A stretch of 64,000 nucleotides of DNA from Aequorivita sublithincola DSM 14238 (GTDB lineage: Bacteria > Bacteroidota > Bacteroidia > Flavobacteriales > Flavobacteriaceae): the NCBI RefSeq assembly GCF_000265385.1, contig NC_018013.1, positions 2,073,001 to 2,137,000 of the forward strand, read 5' to 3'. Below are positions 63,550 through 64,000 of this stretch, one piece after another. The notes under the pieces were generated by a model. The model made no database searches. It was not told where the DNA came from and was given only the letters and a program-made list of their open reading frames with translations. A program made the translations under genes and the position numbers. Numbering within the stretch: the first letter of the stretch is position 1; every line of letters starts with the position of its first letter.

Positions 63550-64000
63550 ATGGAATACGCAGAAAATATATTAGGAACCATCGGTAACACGCCAATGGTG
63601 AAGATCAACAAAATAATTGGAGACATTCCTGCTTTGGTACTTGCCAAATATGAAACCTTCAATCCAGGAAACTCCGTGAAAGACCGAATGGCGGTAAAAA
63701 TGATTGCCGATGCCGAAGCAGATGGACGTTTAAAACCAGGCGGAACCATTATTGAAGGAACTTCAGGAAATACTGGAATGGGCTTGGCGCTGGCTGCAAT
63801 CGTAAAAGGCTATAAAATGGTCTGCGTAATTAGTGATAAGCAGAGTAAAGAAAAAGTAGATATTCTGAAAGCTGTGGGAAGTAAAGTTATAGTTTGCCCA
63901 ACAAACGTAGCTCCCGAAGATCCTCGCAGCTATTATTCTACATCAAAAAGACTTGCTGAAGAAACCCCTAATAGTTGGTACGTTAATCAATACGACAATC
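63550..64000 (+). CDS. cysM: PLP-dependent cysteine synthase family protein (partial, runs off the right edge)
   Basis: The first 150 codons of a fold-type II PLP enzyme. The Schiff-base Lys44 sits in NPGNSVKDRMA and the phosphate/substrate loop EGTSGNTG (about 69-76) is intact, as in O-acetylserine sulfhydrylase and cystathionine beta-synthase. It would make cysteine from O-acetylserine and sulfide, or the related cystathionine reaction. The C-terminal half lies outside the window, so CysK, CysM and CBS-like types cannot be separated with certainty. Confidence 0.88.
   Translation, partial: MEYAENILGTIGNTPMVKINKIIGDIPALVLAKYETFNPGNSVKDRMAVKMIADAEADGRLKPGGTIIEGTSGNTGMGLALAAIVKGYKMVCVISDKQSKEKVDILKAVGSKVIVCPTNVAPEDPRSYYSTSKRLAEETPNSWYVNQYDN

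Overview
The window is a stretch of a bacterial chromosome from the phylum Bacteroidota, almost certainly family Flavobacteriaceae. The evidence is low G+C DNA, promoter words of the TTTG / TAnnTTTG type, five proteins ending in type IX secretion (T9SS) type A sorting domains, S46 dipeptidyl-peptidases, PepSY-like and DUF4251 proteins, and a conserved ddl - PASTA - pseudouridine synthase block. A DUF3494 ice-binding protein hints at a cold or marine habitat. The genus cannot be fixed from the sequence. I see no rRNA, tRNA, CRISPR array, prophage or complete insertion sequence.

Layout. 0-2.5 kb: citrate synthase and a DDAH-like amidinohydrolase. 2.6-8.1 kb: DPP IV followed by two POT peptide transporters, an apparent peptide-uptake operon. 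8.2-17.6 kb: thioredoxin-like protein, ComEC, a toxin-antitoxin pair with a frameshifted toxin, NlpC/P60 lipoprotein, LpxB, Ddl, PASTA protein, RluD-type enzyme and a C45 Ntn-hydrolase. 17.7-25 kb: three large secreted T9SS proteins, two of them leucine-rich L-domain-like paralogues. 25.2-34.6 kb: DPP7-type S46 peptidase, a 150-bp foldback element that looks like a MITE, hydrolase plus LuxR regulator, OmpLA-type phospholipase, lipoprotein hydrolase, DHA2 drug transporter, DUF808 protein. 34.7-41 kb: TonB-dependent receptor, a 37-residue basic protein, ABC-F ATPase, DJ-1/PfpI lipoprotein, DUF4251 protein. 41.2-44.5 kb: response regulator, a histidine kinase broken by an in-frame stop, and two PepSY-like proteins. 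44.6-52 kb: PH-domain proteins, DUF3037/HipA-like pair, K+/H+ antiporter, TPR esterase, DUF3124 lipoprotein, YaaA, UDG-like protein. 52.5-58 kb: HYR/adhesin protein and ice-binding protein, sharing a duplicated sorting-signal-plus-terminator cassette. 58-64 kb: M3 peptidase, DPP11-type S46 peptidase, a 27-residue membrane protein, a Gre-family factor, and the start of a cysteine synthase.

The strongest functional theme is protein and peptide scavenging. DPP IV (after Pro), a DPP7-type enzyme (hydrophobic P1), a DPP11-type enzyme (acidic P1) and an M3 peptidyl-dipeptidase would reduce oligopeptides to dipeptides in the periplasm, and two adjacent POT carriers could import them. The second theme is the cell surface: T9SS cargo, lipid A and peptidoglycan enzymes, and a TonB receptor. 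The third is decay and small elements: a frameshifted toxin, a nonsense-mutated kinase, a MITE-like foldback, degenerate intergenic repeats, and two short ORFs too small for ordinary gene calling. I did not find a convincing wholly new multi-gene system. The best leads are the sorting-signal/terminator cassette, the split kinase with its PepSY genes, the MITE-like element, and the HipA-like/DUF3037 pair.
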